From Acholeplasma sp. (GTDB lineage Bacteria; Bacillota_I; Bacilli_A; Acholeplasmatales; Acholeplasmataceae), in the NCBI GenBank assembly GCA_012838065.1, contig DUPY01000011.1, forward strand, positions 1 through 45,423: 45,423 nucleotides of DNA, written 5' to 3'. The translations under genes were made by a program, and so were the position numbers. Shown piece after piece: positions 33,752 to 42,030 of this stretch (positions within the stretch are counted from its first letter, which is position 1; each line of letters starts with the position of its first letter). The notes under the pieces were generated by a model. It saw only the letters and a list, made by a program, of their open reading frames with translations, did not search any database and had not been told where the DNA came from.

Positions 33752-35050
33752 ATACTTTTTCACATTCAATTTCAACATGCTCTTGCGCTTCACCGGCACC
33801 TTTGAGTGATTTTACTAACAACATCGGTGCGAAGAATTCAAAGATCAACACACTCGTTAATACAATGTTTTTAATTAAAGTTGCTTGTGCATCTGCGCTA
33901 CCTGTAACAAACCATAGTGTTCCCACACTTGCTGCTAAGAAAATTTCAAATCCACCTTGTGTCAAACATGCTGTAGGTAAAAATTTCTTAACTGTGTCTG
34001 GATTGTTTTTATCTAATCGAGAGCCGAAATATGCACCTATGAATTTACCACCAGCGTGTGCTACAACATAGAGTAATGCATATAAACCAAAGTCACCTAG
34101 TTTTGTTACGTCCAATTCAGCACCTGCGATAACAAAGAATGCCGTGATTAGTGGAGGCGTAAAGTTATTAATGATACTTGTCTCATAAGCGTATGTTTCT
34201 TTATTAATAAAGTTTGTGTAGATTGCACCAAGCATTAACGCTGAAATGAATGGTGAAATCATAATATTGGAGCTAATAGTGTTTGTAATAATTGGTGCAG
34301 CTAATGTTGCGACTAATACGATAGCTACCGTCATAATTAAATAGGAGTCATATTTTTCTCATCACAGTAACGACATAAAACAAACTTATCTAACAACACT
34401 AAAATGGCACCTGCAATACCACCAAGTAAGATTGATCCAAAAATACTTGCTAGTGGAACTAAAAATGAACCCAATGTTAATGCTGTTTTCATTTTTAATG
34501 ATGCAGCAATTGTAACAATAATTAAGAATGCACTAATACCGATAACATTGTCTAAACCCAAATTAGAAATTAATGTATCTGTAAGTGGTCCTTTTGATTG
34601 GTGTTTTTTAGTAATTTCAAGTACTGGTGCACTTGCTGTTGCAACGCTAATACCACCAATTAGTAAACTAACCCATAATTCTAAACCTGCAATATAAAAT
34701 AAGATTGTAGATAACCCTATAATTGCTAATGTTTGAATCGTTAGAGTCCAAAGAATTGTTTTAATATGTTTTCTTAATTTTGGTAACCAAAGTTTTGTCC
34801 CAAGTGTAAATGATAAGAAACCTAATGCGATAACGGATACAACTTCTAAGTTGTGAACAATATCGTGGAACTCATGTTTCATTGGTAAGACCAATGTGAA
34901 TAATAGATTCAATAAAATACCTGAAATAATATAGCCTGTAACTTCTGGCAATTTAATTCTTTCTGCAAGTTTTCCAAAGCCATGGCCAACAATAATCATA
35001 ATTGCAAGGGCTAAAATTGTATGATAACCCGTAACTTGAAATAATAACAT
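33750..35050 (-). pseudogene. Cation:proton antiporter (CPA family), frameshifted
   Basis: Two adjacent frames together encode one CPA-type antiporter of about 430 residues. The first (34337-35050, 237 aa) has KLPEVTGYIISGIL, SVATASAPVLEIT and KGPLTDTLISNLGLDNVIGI. The second (33750-34334, 194 aa) has FFVIAGAELDVTKLG and AHAGGKFIGAYFG. The break lies at CCTATTTAATTATG: one extra T in the T-run would read PILIMTV straight through. The second part has no ribosome binding site. The core DD motif seen in many relatives reads D-N here, also suggesting loss of activity. The gene starts 12 bases after proS. A sequencing error or recoding is the alternative. Confidence 0.75.
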
Positions 35051-35062
35051 TTTGTACTCCTC

Positions 35063-36493
35063 TTAATATGCTCTTGCAAACAATACAGTCATTGCTGCCT
35101 TTTTATTTGTAACAGGACAAGTTTCGGTAATTAATTTTTGATCAAAAGGAATTGCTCGTGCAGTAGCTGTTGTATCAGCTTTGATTATAATTTCAGCTTC
35201 TTCGCCTGAAATACTCATCTTCACATAGCCACCTTTTTTAATTAATTCTTTAAACTCATCATAAGTTTTCGCTTCATTTGTATGTGTATTCACATAATCT
35301 AAAGCTTTTTGATACATCGTTTCATGAATTTCTTTAAACATTGGCTCAATTTTTTCTTGAACATCTTCAATATTTACTAAGAATTTTTCACGTGTCAAGC
35401 GTTCAACAATTTGAACATGACCTTGTTCTAGATCACGTGGACCCACTTCGATACGTAGTGGTACACCTTTCATTTCGTATTCACTAAATTTCCATCCTGG
35501 TGATTTATTTGAGTCATCAAGTTTTACTCTAAACCCTTTAGCTCTAAGTTCATTGTACAACTTTTCACTTGCTTCTAAAACACCTGGTTTTTGTTGTTGG
35601 ATAGGAATAATAACCACTTGTATTGGAGCAATATATGGAGGTAATACTAAACCGTCATTGTCACCATGAACCATAATGACTGCACCAATTAAACGTGTCG
35701 ATACACCCCATGATGTTTGATGAACGTGTTTAACTGAATTATCAACATCTTGGAATTTAATATCAAATGCTTCAGCAAAACCTGTTCCAAAATAATGTGT
35801 TGTGCCTGATTGTAATGCTTGTCCATCTGGCATAAGTGCCTCAATCGTATATGTTTCAACTGCGCCAGCAAATTTTTCTTTTTCTGTTTTTCTACCTGTA
35901 ACAAATGGAATTGCTAACAATTCTTTTCCTAAATTACGGTATGTTTCTAGCATATCAAGTGCTTCTTTACGCGCTTCTGCTTCATTACTATGTGCTGTAT
36001 GACCTTCTTGCCACAAGAACTCTTTGCCACGTAAAAATGGTCTAGTTGTTTTTTCCCAACGTACAACACTGCACCATTGATTATATAATTTTGGTAAGTC
36101 ACGATGTGACTGTATAATTTTTGAATAATGGGTTGCAAATAAAACCTCAGATGTTGGGCGAACAATTAATCGCTCCGCTAATTCTTCAACACCTGTTGTT
36201 GAGATCATCGCTGTTTCAGGTGCGAAGCCATCAACGTGATCTTTTTCTTTTTGGAATAAGCTTTCTGGAATCACAAGTGGCATATAAACGTTCTCATGAT
36301 TTGATTCTTTAAATTTTTGGTCTAAATATTTTTGAATGTTTTCCCAAATTGCATATCCATATGGACGATAGATAATGAAGCCTTTAGCGTCACTATAGTC
36401 CATTAATTCTGCTTTTAAGCATATATCTGTATACCATTGAGCGAAATTTTCTTCTCTCGATGTAACACTTTCAACTAATTTTTTCTGACTCAT
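35063..36493 (-). CDS. proS: Prolyl-tRNA synthetase, archaeal/eukaryal type
   Basis: This class II synthetase charges tRNA-Pro. The 476 residues match the shorter archaeal/eukaryal-like ProRS without the editing insertion. Motifs include the N-terminal REENFAQWYTDICLKAEL, IVRPTSEVL (motif 2 region), FLRGKEFLWQEGHTAH and the HQTSWGVSTRLIGAVIM motif 3 area. The C-terminal zinc-domain-like tail ends in an aromatic residue (FARAY). It follows cvfB by 12 bases and precedes the antiporter by 12, likely one operon. The ribosome binding site is GATAGGTGA. Confidence 0.97.
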   Translation of the reverse strand: MSQKKLVESVTSREENFAQWYTDICLKAELMDYSDAKGFIIYRPYGYAIWENIQKYLDQKFKESNHENVYMPLVIPESLFQKEKDHVDGFAPETAMISTTGVEELAERLIVRPTSEVLFATHYSKIIQSHRDLPKLYNQWCSVVRWEKTTRPFLRGKEFLWQEGHTAHSNEAEARKEALDMLETYRNLGKELLAIPFVTGRKTEKEKFAGAVETYTIEALMPDGQALQSGTTHYFGTGFAEAFDIKFQDVDNSVKHVHQTSWGVSTRLIGAVIMVHGDNDGLVLPPYIAPIQVVIIPIQQQKPGVLEASEKLYNELRAKGFRVKLDDSNKSPGWKFSEYEMKGVPLRIEVGPRDLEQGHVQIVERLTREKFLVNIEDVQEKIEPMFKEIHETMYQKALDYVNTHTNEAKTYDEFKELIKKGGYVKMSISGEEAEIIIKADTTATARAIPFDQKLITETCPVTNKKAAMTVLFARAY

Positions 36494-36505
36494 AATCTCA
36501 CCTAT

Positions 36506-37342
36506 CTATTTAATTAAAAAAGTTTTGCCTTCTTTAAACTCTATGTTTCTATTTTTGTATAAATTTCCAATAGCACGTTTAAACGCCTTCTTACTCATTT
36601 TAAAATAATCATAAATTTTTTCTGGCGTTGAATCAGCATCTAATGGCATTTCTTTATGTTTTTTAAGATATTCTAAGATAACTTCAGCATCTAATTGGAT
36701 TGCTTGTTCTTTTTGCTTAATTAAAGAACCTGAATATCCTTTATCTGAATCATACGTAATCTTTACAACAACTTCTTGACCAATACGATAGTTATCTTTG
36801 TACATTGTATGATGAACAAAAATAAAGTGCCCATCCGGTGTATAAAGGTTTAGCCCTTCTCTACCTATTTTTTGAACGTATGCTGTTACTTGGTCTTTAA
36901 CTTGTAGTTCTCTTTCAGGAACCAACTTGATTTCAGTTTTTGGTACGATGCTCGCAACTAAGCGATTTTTAACTTTAATTGTTACTAAAACTTTATCACC
37001 AGGTTGTGGCCATTTTGTTGTATCAAGCGGTAAATCATCTTTAGATAACAAAAGATCTTTATTAATACCCATATCTAAAAAAGCGCCAAGTGACGGATTA
37101 ATATCCTTAACAACTAAAAAGCTTTGTGTATCCGTTGTTACATACGGCTGTTTTAGTGTTGCAGCTAATCGACCTTTATGGTCAAAATATAAAAATGCTT
37201 CGACGACATCGAAGGGTTTTAAATCCATATGTAAGGATTCATTATTGTGTAAAAAAACTTCCCCTTCAGGTGCATCTAGCACATAACCAATATCTGTTTT
37301 ACGATTAACTTTTAACTTATTTATATTTCCTATTTTTAACAT
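36506..37342 (-). CDS. cvfB: S1 RNA-binding protein CvfB (YitL)
   Basis: This 278-residue cytosolic protein is of the CvfB/YitL family. It has tandem S1-like OB domains: GYVLDAPEGEVFLHN, NPSLGAFLDMGINKDLLL with GDKVLVTIKV, and a third near GREGLNLYTPDGHF. A C-terminal winged helix (EKIYDYFKMSKKAFKRAIGNLYK) follows. CvfB affects virulence-gene expression in staphylococci and binds RNA; its role here is unknown. It is the first gene before proS on the same strand. Confidence 0.92.
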   Translation of the reverse strand: MLKIGNINKLKVNRKTDIGYVLDAPEGEVFLHNNESLHMDLKPFDVVEAFLYFDHKGRLAATLKQPYVTTDTQSFLVVKDINPSLGAFLDMGINKDLLLSKDDLPLDTTKWPQPGDKVLVTIKVKNRLVASIVPKTEIKLVPERELQVKDQVTAYVQKIGREGLNLYTPDGHFIFVHHTMYKDNYRIGQEVVVKITYDSDKGYSGSLIKQKEQAIQLDAEVILEYLKKHKEMPLDADSTPEKIYDYFKMSKKAFKRAIGNLYKNRNIEFKEGKTFLIK

Positions 37343-37428
37343 TTTTATTCACCTATACTTCACTTATACTATTGTATCAAATTTTCATTAAAATATCACT
37401 TTTATTGTGTTATATTAACAAAAATAAA

Positions 37429-37450
37429 GAAAAAAGAGTGCTAAGCACTC
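37429..37450 (-). terminator. Terminator at the original end of the fic gene
   Basis: On the minus strand GAGTGC-TTA-GCACTC is followed by TTTTTTCTTT. It adjoins the TGA (37449-37451) that would end the uninterrupted fic reading frame, which supports the longer frame as the ancestral gene. Confidence 0.85.
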
Positions 37451-38177
37451 AAATTTCTAGATTATTAATAATATTTTCATAACGTTTAACAAGTAAACCT
37501 GTTATAAACTCTACAAGTGGTGTTAAATTCTTTTCAATCTTAAAGATTTCTAAGTTTTTGAAGTACTCTTCTCTTAATCCAACTGGTACTTAGACAGGTA
37601 GATAACCAGCTTTAATCAAATAGTAATTCATGAGTAGTCTTGCAACACGTCCATTTGCATCTAAAAAAGGATGTATTTTGGAAATTGCTGCATTTATATA
37701 TACAGCACGCTCAATTGGTGTGCCTTCAAAATCCGCTAAGTTTCTAAATACTTTTGCCATCCGATCATAGACTTTCACATAATCAGGTGGTTGATGGGTT
37801 GCACCAATAATTTGAATATTTACATTTCTGTAAACGCCACCTTGGAATATACCGTCAACTAAAAGTTCATGTAAATCCTTTAGCATGTCTTCTGTGACGT
37901 CTCGGTTTTCCGCAGCATATTTTTTTACCCATTCAAAAGCTTTAACATGATTTAAAACTTCTTTTTGTTCGCGTTCGCTATATTCTGGTAATGTTTTATG
38001 CTTTATTAAGCGCTTAACGTCTTCAAAAGGAATTTTATTTTTTCCTTCCATGCTAATTGCATCATACGTATAGACATAAGTAAATTGCTCTTCTTCAAGT
38101 GAAAATTTGTTTTCATCGCACTCTTTTAGCAAGTTACTTAAGTTTTTACGCTGTACTTCTAATAAATCTTTGTCCAT
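37449..38177 (-). pseudogene. Fic-domain protein with premature in-frame stop
   Basis: Fic proteins transfer AMP (or related groups) onto hydroxyl side chains. The core motif is KIHPFLDANGRVARLLMN (family HxFx[D/E]GNGRxxR, with Ala for the first Gly). A SMEGKN segment near residue 45 resembles an inhibitory helix. The frame from ATG 38177 (AGGAG eight bases upstream) meets TAA at 37590-37592 after GYLPV. The same frame then continues for 46 sense codons (VPVGLREEYFKNLEIFK...) to TGA at 37449, beside a terminator. The truncated ~195-residue product keeps the catalytic loop but loses the last helices, so it may be unstable. Fic is often part of toxin-antitoxin systems, but no partner is seen. 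Confidence 0.75.
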
Positions 38178-38272
38178 ATGCATCGCTCCTGTCCTTTTTT
38201 TTTATTATAGCATAAAAGCGCTATCATAAACAATACAATATGTATTTGAATGCAAAAAAAACAAATAAAAAC

Positions 38273-39013
38273 TTAATTTTGAGTAAATCTTTTTAAGAAT
38301 AGTCTTGTTCTTTCATTTTTTGGGCGATTAAAAATTTCTTCAGGTCGTCCAGATTCTAAGATAATACCATTTTCCATAAAAAGTATTTTGTCGGAAACTT
38401 CTTTAGCAAATGCCATCTCATGTGTGACGATAACCATCGTCATACCTTCCTTCGCAAGCGCTTGGATGACTTCTAAAACTTCACCGACCATCTCAGGATC
38501 AAGTGCACTTGTCGGCTCGTCAAACAACATAATTTCTGGTTCCATACATAGTGCACGTGCAATTGCAACCCTTTGTTTTTGTCCACCGGATAGTCGTGCA
38601 ACATTAGCTTGAGCAAAGCTTGCCATGCCAACTTTAGCTAAGTAATGCATAGCTTTTTCCTCTGCAGCTTCTTTATTCATACCTTTAAGTTTTATAAGCG
38701 CAAGTGTACAGTTATCAATGACGTTTTTATTATTGAATAAATTGAAGTTTTGGAAAACCATACCAATTGACATTCTAAGTTTATCTAAATCAGTTTTAGG
38801 ATTCATTAAGTCGTTTTCAAAAAAGTAAATGTGTCCACTGTCAGGTTCATTTAGTAAATTTAGACACCGAAGCAATGTTGTTTTTCCGCTTCCAGATGAA
38901 CCAATAAGTGTTACAACTTCACTTTTATGAACTTCTAAATTAATATCTTTTAAGACATGGTGGTCTCCAAAACTTTTTCGTACGTTAACGATATTTAATA
39001 TAACATTAGACAT
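38273..39013 (-). CDS. Polar amino acid ABC transporter ATP-binding protein (probably lysine)
   Basis: The ATPase of a GlnQ-type polar amino acid importer. The 246 residues contain Walker [11 protein letters not shown]-loop VFQNFNLF, signature LSGGQKQR and Walker [12 protein letters not shown] with switch His (VTHEM). It overlaps the permease gene by 8 bases. Lysine specificity is inferred from the lysine riboswitch that precedes the three-gene operon. No hairpin terminator is seen between this gene and fic. Confidence 0.93.
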   Translation of the reverse strand: MSNVILNIVNVRKSFGDHHVLKDINLEVHKSEVVTLIGSSGSGKTTLLRCLNLLNEPDSGHIYFFENDLMNPKTDLDKLRMSIGMVFQNFNLFNNKNVIDNCTLALIKLKGMNKEAAEEKAMHYLAKVGMASFAQANVARLSGGQKQRVAIARALCMEPEIMLFDEPTSALDPEMVGEVLEVIQALAKEGMTMVIVTHEMAFAKEVSDKILFMENGIILESGRPEEIFNRPKNERTRLFLKRFTQN

Positions 39014-39740
39014 TTTTCATTTCACCACCATGACGTTTGGATTCTAATTTTTTAACTAAAAGCGCTGTAATACTTGTAAGTGTTAAGTATAAGATTGCAG
39101 TAATTATATACGGTGTTACACTATCTGCAGTTGTACTAACAACTGAGCCTGTTGCTTTAAATAGATCAAAGATGCCAATAACGCTTAATACCGATGAATC
39201 TTTTAAATTTACAATAAACTCATTACCAATTGATGGTAATGCATTTTTGATTGCTTGAGGATATATAATTAGATACAATGCTTTTTTTCGAGAAAATCCT
39301 AAAGAGCGCGCAGCTTCCATTTGTCCTGGATCAATAGCATTAACCGCACCTCTTAAAATTTCAATAATGTAGGCCGATGTGTTTATAATAATAACGATTA
39401 TACCGGCAATGATTGGTTTCCACCAATAGTTATTCCCTGTCACATTATGAATAACTAAACTCATACCATAATAGAAAATCATTGCTTGGACCATCATCGG
39501 TGTGCCACGGAAAAATGTTGTATAAACATTGGTAAATCCAATACCAATTTTTTTAATGAAAATTGATACTTTTGAATCTCTAATTGGATCAATCTTTGTC
39601 GTCTTAATACCTAAAAAAGGAAGCGCAAGTAAAAAGCCACCTGCGGTTCCTAGTACAGCGAGTAAAATCGTATAAAGTAATCCTCGTGTGAAAAAACTAT
39701 GATATTTACTTATAATATCGGAAATACTCGTTAAAATCAT
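39006..39740 (-). CDS. Polar amino acid ABC transporter permease (probably lysine)
   Basis: A HisM/GlnP-type permease of 244 residues with about five membrane helices. It has [17 protein letters not shown] and the EAA loop [24 protein letters not shown] that contacts the ATPase. Its start lies at the stop of the binding-protein gene (1-base overlap), and it overlaps the ATPase gene by 8 bases. It forms the channel of the importer; substrate choice comes from the riboswitch context. Confidence 0.93.
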   Translation of the reverse strand: MILTSISDIISKYHSFFTRGLLYTILLAVLGTAGGFLLALPFLGIKTTKIDPIRDSKVSIFIKKIGIGFTNVYTTFFRGTPMMVQAMIFYYGMSLVIHNVTGNNYWWKPIIAGIIVIIINTSAYIIEILRGAVNAIDPGQMEAARSLGFSRKKALYLIIYPQAIKNALPSIGNEFIVNLKDSSVLSVIGIFDLFKATGSVVSTTADSVTPYIITAILYLTLTSITALLVKKLESKRHGGEMKNV

Positions 39741-40543
39741 TATGCATCTTGTCTTTCTAAGGCACTAGCCATCCATGCATTACGTGTTTCAATCGAAATC
39801 GTAGCAAGTACAGCATTTACTTCATCTAATAAAGTTGTATCACTTTTTCTTAATGCAATAGCAACCGTAACATCTTCTTCAAGTGTGTCAAAGCCCCCAT
39901 CAGTTAAACGTACCATTCGTAATTGATTATTCAAGGCAACAAGTGATTGTGCTACAGGTAACTCAGCAACCAATACATCTGCAGATCTCGATGTAACAGC
40001 TGTGGCAAGTGCGCTATATGTCGCTAGTGATTCTTGATGGATAACACTTGGAATTTGGTCAATTAAATCGTCATAAATTGTACCTGTTTGTGCAACAGCA
40101 CGAACACCACTGAAGTCACTTAATTTGGTTGCATCTAAATAGTCGCTTTGTGCATGGACAACCATAACAACTTCAGATCGATAATATTCTTCACTAAATG
40201 CCACATTTTCTTTGCGTTCTTCTGTTGGACTCATACCAGCAATAATTAAGTCGATTTGATTTGAGTTTAATGCAGGTATTAAACCTTCCCAATCGATCGC
40301 TTTAATAACTAGACGTCTATCTAATTGTTTTGCAATTTCCTTTGCCATTTGCACATCAAAGCCATCAACATAAACGCCTGGTTGACCATCCAGTTCGTGT
40401 GTAAACTCTGTTTTTGTTGGCGTGCTCCAATTAAATGGTGCGTATGCCGCCTCTAACCCTACGACCAATACACGGTCGCTACTACATGCTGCAAGTACTA
40501 TGATACTTGCTAAAACTGCGAATAAAGATAATATCTTTCTCAT
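39740..40543 (-). CDS. Amino acid ABC transporter substrate-binding lipoprotein (probably lysine)
   Basis: This is the extracellular solute-binding protein of family 3. The start ATG at 40543 (MRKILSLFAV) is chosen because it opens a lipoprotein signal with the lipobox VLAAC (Cys20) and has GAGGAAG upstream; an ATG at 40600 would precede the signal. The ~267-residue protein has VGLEAAYAPFNW, VDGFDVQMAKEIAKQL and LIIAGMSPTEERKENVAFSEEYY, all typical of this family. It is the first gene of the importer operon, following a lysine riboswitch and terminator. Confidence 0.94.
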   Translation of the reverse strand: MRKILSLFAVLASIIVLAACSSDRVLVVGLEAAYAPFNWSTPTKTEFTHELDGQPGVYVDGFDVQMAKEIAKQLDRRLVIKAIDWEGLIPALNSNQIDLIIAGMSPTEERKENVAFSEEYYRSEVVMVVHAQSDYLDATKLSDFSGVRAVAQTGTIYDDLIDQIPSVIHQESLATYSALATAVTSRSADVLVAELPVAQSLVALNNQLRMVRLTDGGFDTLEEDVTVAIALRKSDTTLLDEVNAVLATISIETRNAWMASALERQDA

Positions 40544-40574
40544 TCTCTCTTCCTCTTTCTTTGATTTTTTAAAC

Positions 40575-40598
40575 AAAAAAAGCATCCAAGAGGACACC
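40575..40598 (-). terminator. Riboswitch-controlled terminator of the lysine importer operon
   Basis: On the minus strand GGTGTCC-TCTT-GGATGCT is followed by TTTTTT. It lies between the lysine aptamer and the ribosome binding site of the binding-protein gene and should form when lysine is bound. Confidence 0.78.
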
Positions 40599-40623
40599 AA
40601 TTCATTAATATAAATATATATAA

Positions 40624-40780
40624 ATCGCTAGCGCCTCTACGTTAGTAGGAGTATTAAAAGTGTTTCCTTTAATACCATGCTAGTTAATGCCTTAACTAAC
40701 ATTCGGCGGTGGTTGCCTTTCAAAACCTTCTTCGTCTGCCGACTCCAGAATTTACTCATCTGCACCGCTACCTCTATGCT
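40624..40780 (-). promoter_or_regulatory. Lysine riboswitch (L box)
   Basis: The minus strand shows the L-box landmarks in order: GAGGTAGCGGTGCAGATGA with GTAA, GGAGTCGGCAGACGAAG, GAAAGGCAACCACCGCCGAA, the GTTAAGGCATTAAC arm, the ATTAAAGGAAACACTTTTAAT hairpin and the closing TAGAGGCGCTA. TAGCG/CGCTA closes P1. It controls the downstream ABC importer. The assignment is from consensus pattern matching, without a covariance search. Confidence 0.85.
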
Positions 40781-40799
40781 TATTCATTTGTATGCAACC

Positions 40800-40827
40800 A
40801 TTGTAGCATATAAAATAATTATGTCAA
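40800..40827 (-). promoter_or_regulatory. Promoter of the lysine importer operon
   Basis: TTGACA (40822-40827) and TACAAT (40800-40805) on the minus strand are spaced by 16 bp, just upstream of the L-box aptamer. Confidence 0.75.
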
Positions 40828-40896
40828 TAATTTTGATTATTTTATGCGTTGTTTCATGAAAATAAATCATTTTTTTTGATTATGTATGCGAATAAA

Positions 40897-40926
40897 AGAA
40901 AAAGGGACACCTTAATGGGTATCCCT
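40897..40926 (-). terminator. Terminator after the cold-shock gene
   Basis: On the minus strand AGGGATACC-N6-GGTGTCCCT is followed by TTTTTC. It lies 20 bases beyond the csp stop. Confidence 0.85.
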
Positions 40927-40946
40927 ATTTTGATTGGCTTTTAAAA

Positions 40947-41147
40947 TTATAGTTTAACTACGTTAGCTGCTTGTGGTCCACGTTCGCCGCCGTCTTTAAC
41001 ATCAAATTCTACTTGGTCGCCTTCAGCCAAAGTTTTGTATCCATCAGCTTTGATTGCACTGAAGTGTACAAAGATATCTTTGCCTTCTGCTGATGAGATA
41101 AATCCATATCCTTTATCAGCGTTAAACCATTTAACGATTCCTGTCAT
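40947..41147 (-). CDS. csp: Cold shock protein (CspA family)
   Basis: This 66-residue single-OB-fold protein binds single-stranded RNA and DNA and melts RNA structure. RNP1 (KGYGFI) and RNP2 (IFVHF) are intact, followed by EGDQVEFDV and GPQAANVV. The ATG at 41147 (MTGIVKWFN) is chosen because AAGGAG lies just before it and it gives the standard length. The promoter TTGTAT/TATAAT at 41191-41219 leaves a leader of some 40 bases, short for a cold-induced csp. It is monocistronic. Confidence 0.96.
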   Translation of the reverse strand: MTGIVKWFNADKGYGFISSAEGKDIFVHFSAIKADGYKTLAEGDQVEFDVKDGGERGPQAANVVKL

Positions 41148-41190
41148 TCTGTTACTCCTTTTATAAAACTTGGCTTTTACACCTACATGC

Positions 41191-41219
41191 ATTATACATT
41201 AAAAAAATATAAAATACAA
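41191..41219 (-). promoter_or_regulatory. Promoter of the cold-shock gene
   Basis: TTGTAT (41214-41219) and a perfect TATAAT (41191-41196) on the minus strand are spaced by 17 bp. Confidence 0.75.
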
Positions 41220-41303
41220 TGAAATATCTTAATTATGCAAAATTAAAGTGATTTTGCACTTTTTTTTCACTAAATAAGTCGATTTTCTTTAAATAATATT
41301 ATT

Positions 41304-41552
41304 TTACACATTAATGACTAAATTTATTGCTTCATCAATATCTTCAATTTTCACTTGATGCTTCTTTTCTATTTGTTGAATTAGATTGTTTGTTGTAACA
41401 AGCGATAGTACCTTTTCAACTCCTGATTTAACTGCTTTAAGCTGAATCGTTAAATCTTTACAGCTTTTTTCCTCTTCCATCATATTCAATATACCTTGAA
41501 GCTGTCCTTGAATTCTTTTAATTCGATTCATAATTGTTTTATCACATTTCAT
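41304..41552 (-). CDS. CsoR/CstR-family transcriptional repressor
   Basis: This 82-residue DUF156 all-helical repressor starts MKCDKTIMNRIKRIQGQLQGI, as CsoR, FrmR and CstR proteins do. The first sensing cysteine is present (Cys31 in EKSCKDL). The position of the second, Cys60 in the persulfide sensor CstR, is Gln60 here (NNLIQQI). The His and Cys of copper-type CsoR are absent, so copper sensing is unlikely. An extra Cys3 may substitute. It overlaps the rhodanese gene by 4 bases (ATGA). With rhodanese as partner, persulfide or sulfide sensing is the best guess. Confidence 0.85.
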   Translation of the reverse strand: MKCDKTIMNRIKRIQGQLQGILNMMEEEKSCKDLTIQLKAVKSGVEKVLSLVTTNNLIQQIEKKHQVKIEDIDEAINLVINV

Positions 41553-41845
41553 ACTAATTCTCCTTTATATGTTGCTATACCACCTAAAACATTGATAACT
41601 TGATAGCCTTGTTTTTTTAATATCCTTGCAGCATCCAATGATCGACTACCAGTTCTACAAACAATGTAATATTCTTTCCCTTTATCTAAATCATCTATTT
41701 TATGCATCTGTATGTATGATAGAGGTATATTGATTGATCCTTTAATATGACCAGATTCATATTCTTCTTTTTCTCTTACATCAATAATTGAAACTGCCTT
41801 TTTTCTCATTTCATATTCTAATTCCAAGGTCATGACTGTTTTCAT
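41549..41845 (-). CDS. Single-domain rhodanese (sulfurtransferase)
   Basis: This 98-residue rhodanese-fold protein transfers sulfane sulfur via a persulfide on the active-site Cys63 in YYIVCRTGSRS. It also has IIDVREKEEYESGHIKGSINIP and the C-terminal NVLGGIATYKG. It carries no signal peptide or second domain. It is the first gene of a two-gene operon with the CsoR/CstR-type repressor, a pairing known from the cst system of Staphylococcus aureus. Its promoter is overlapped by a repressor-like inverted repeat. Confidence 0.93.
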   Translation of the reverse strand: MKTVMTLELEYEMRKKAVSIIDVREKEEYESGHIKGSINIPLSYIQMHKIDDLDKGKEYYIVCRTGSRSLDAARILKKQGYQVINVLGGIATYKGELV

Positions 41846-41878
41846 AAATATACCTCATTAAAAGATTTTCTATTATAT

Positions 41879-41906
41879 TTTATACCCCTACATGTATTTT
41901 ATGCAA
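41879..41906 (-). promoter_or_regulatory. Promoter of rhodanese-repressor operon with CsoR-type operator
   Basis: TTGCAT (41901-41906) and TATAAA (41879-41884) on the minus strand are spaced by 16 bp. The spacer and -10 hold ATACCCCTACATGTAT (41882-41897). This has ATAC/GTAT arms around a C-rich core, as in CsoR-family operators. Self-repression by the neighbouring repressor is inferred. Confidence 0.55.
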
Positions 41907-41990
41907 TAAAAACGCATATTTATACATATATCGCCTTCATTTTCATGAATATTTGGAGGATTCATTTGTCAAGGCGTGTCAAATGACCTT

Positions 41991-42010
41991 TTATACCGGT
42001 CATGGTATAA
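41991..42010 (+). promoter_or_regulatory. Palindromic CsoR-type operator upstream of the CxxC membrane protein
   Basis: TTATACC-N6-GGTATAA is a perfect inverted repeat. It overlaps TATAAT (42006-42011 region), which has a TGACC-type -35 17 bp upstream. It shares the TATACC half-site with the divergent rhodanese promoter, so one repressor may control both sides. Confidence 0.6.
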
Positions 42011-42030
42011 TGATTAAAAAGGGGGAAATC

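Noticed and set aside
33750-34334. The 194-residue antiporter fragment as a separate gene.
   Set aside because: It has no ribosome binding site, starts two bases after the stop of the first half, and completes a single CPA fold with it.
41953-42030. An N-terminal extension of the CxxC membrane protein from a TTG at 41953, or a tiny reading frame (TTG TCA AGG CGT GTC AAA TGA) after GGAGG at 41956-41960.
   Set aside because: The extension would translate through the palindromic operator and promoter, and ATG 42031 has a much better ribosome binding site. The tiny frame has only six codons and nothing else supports it.
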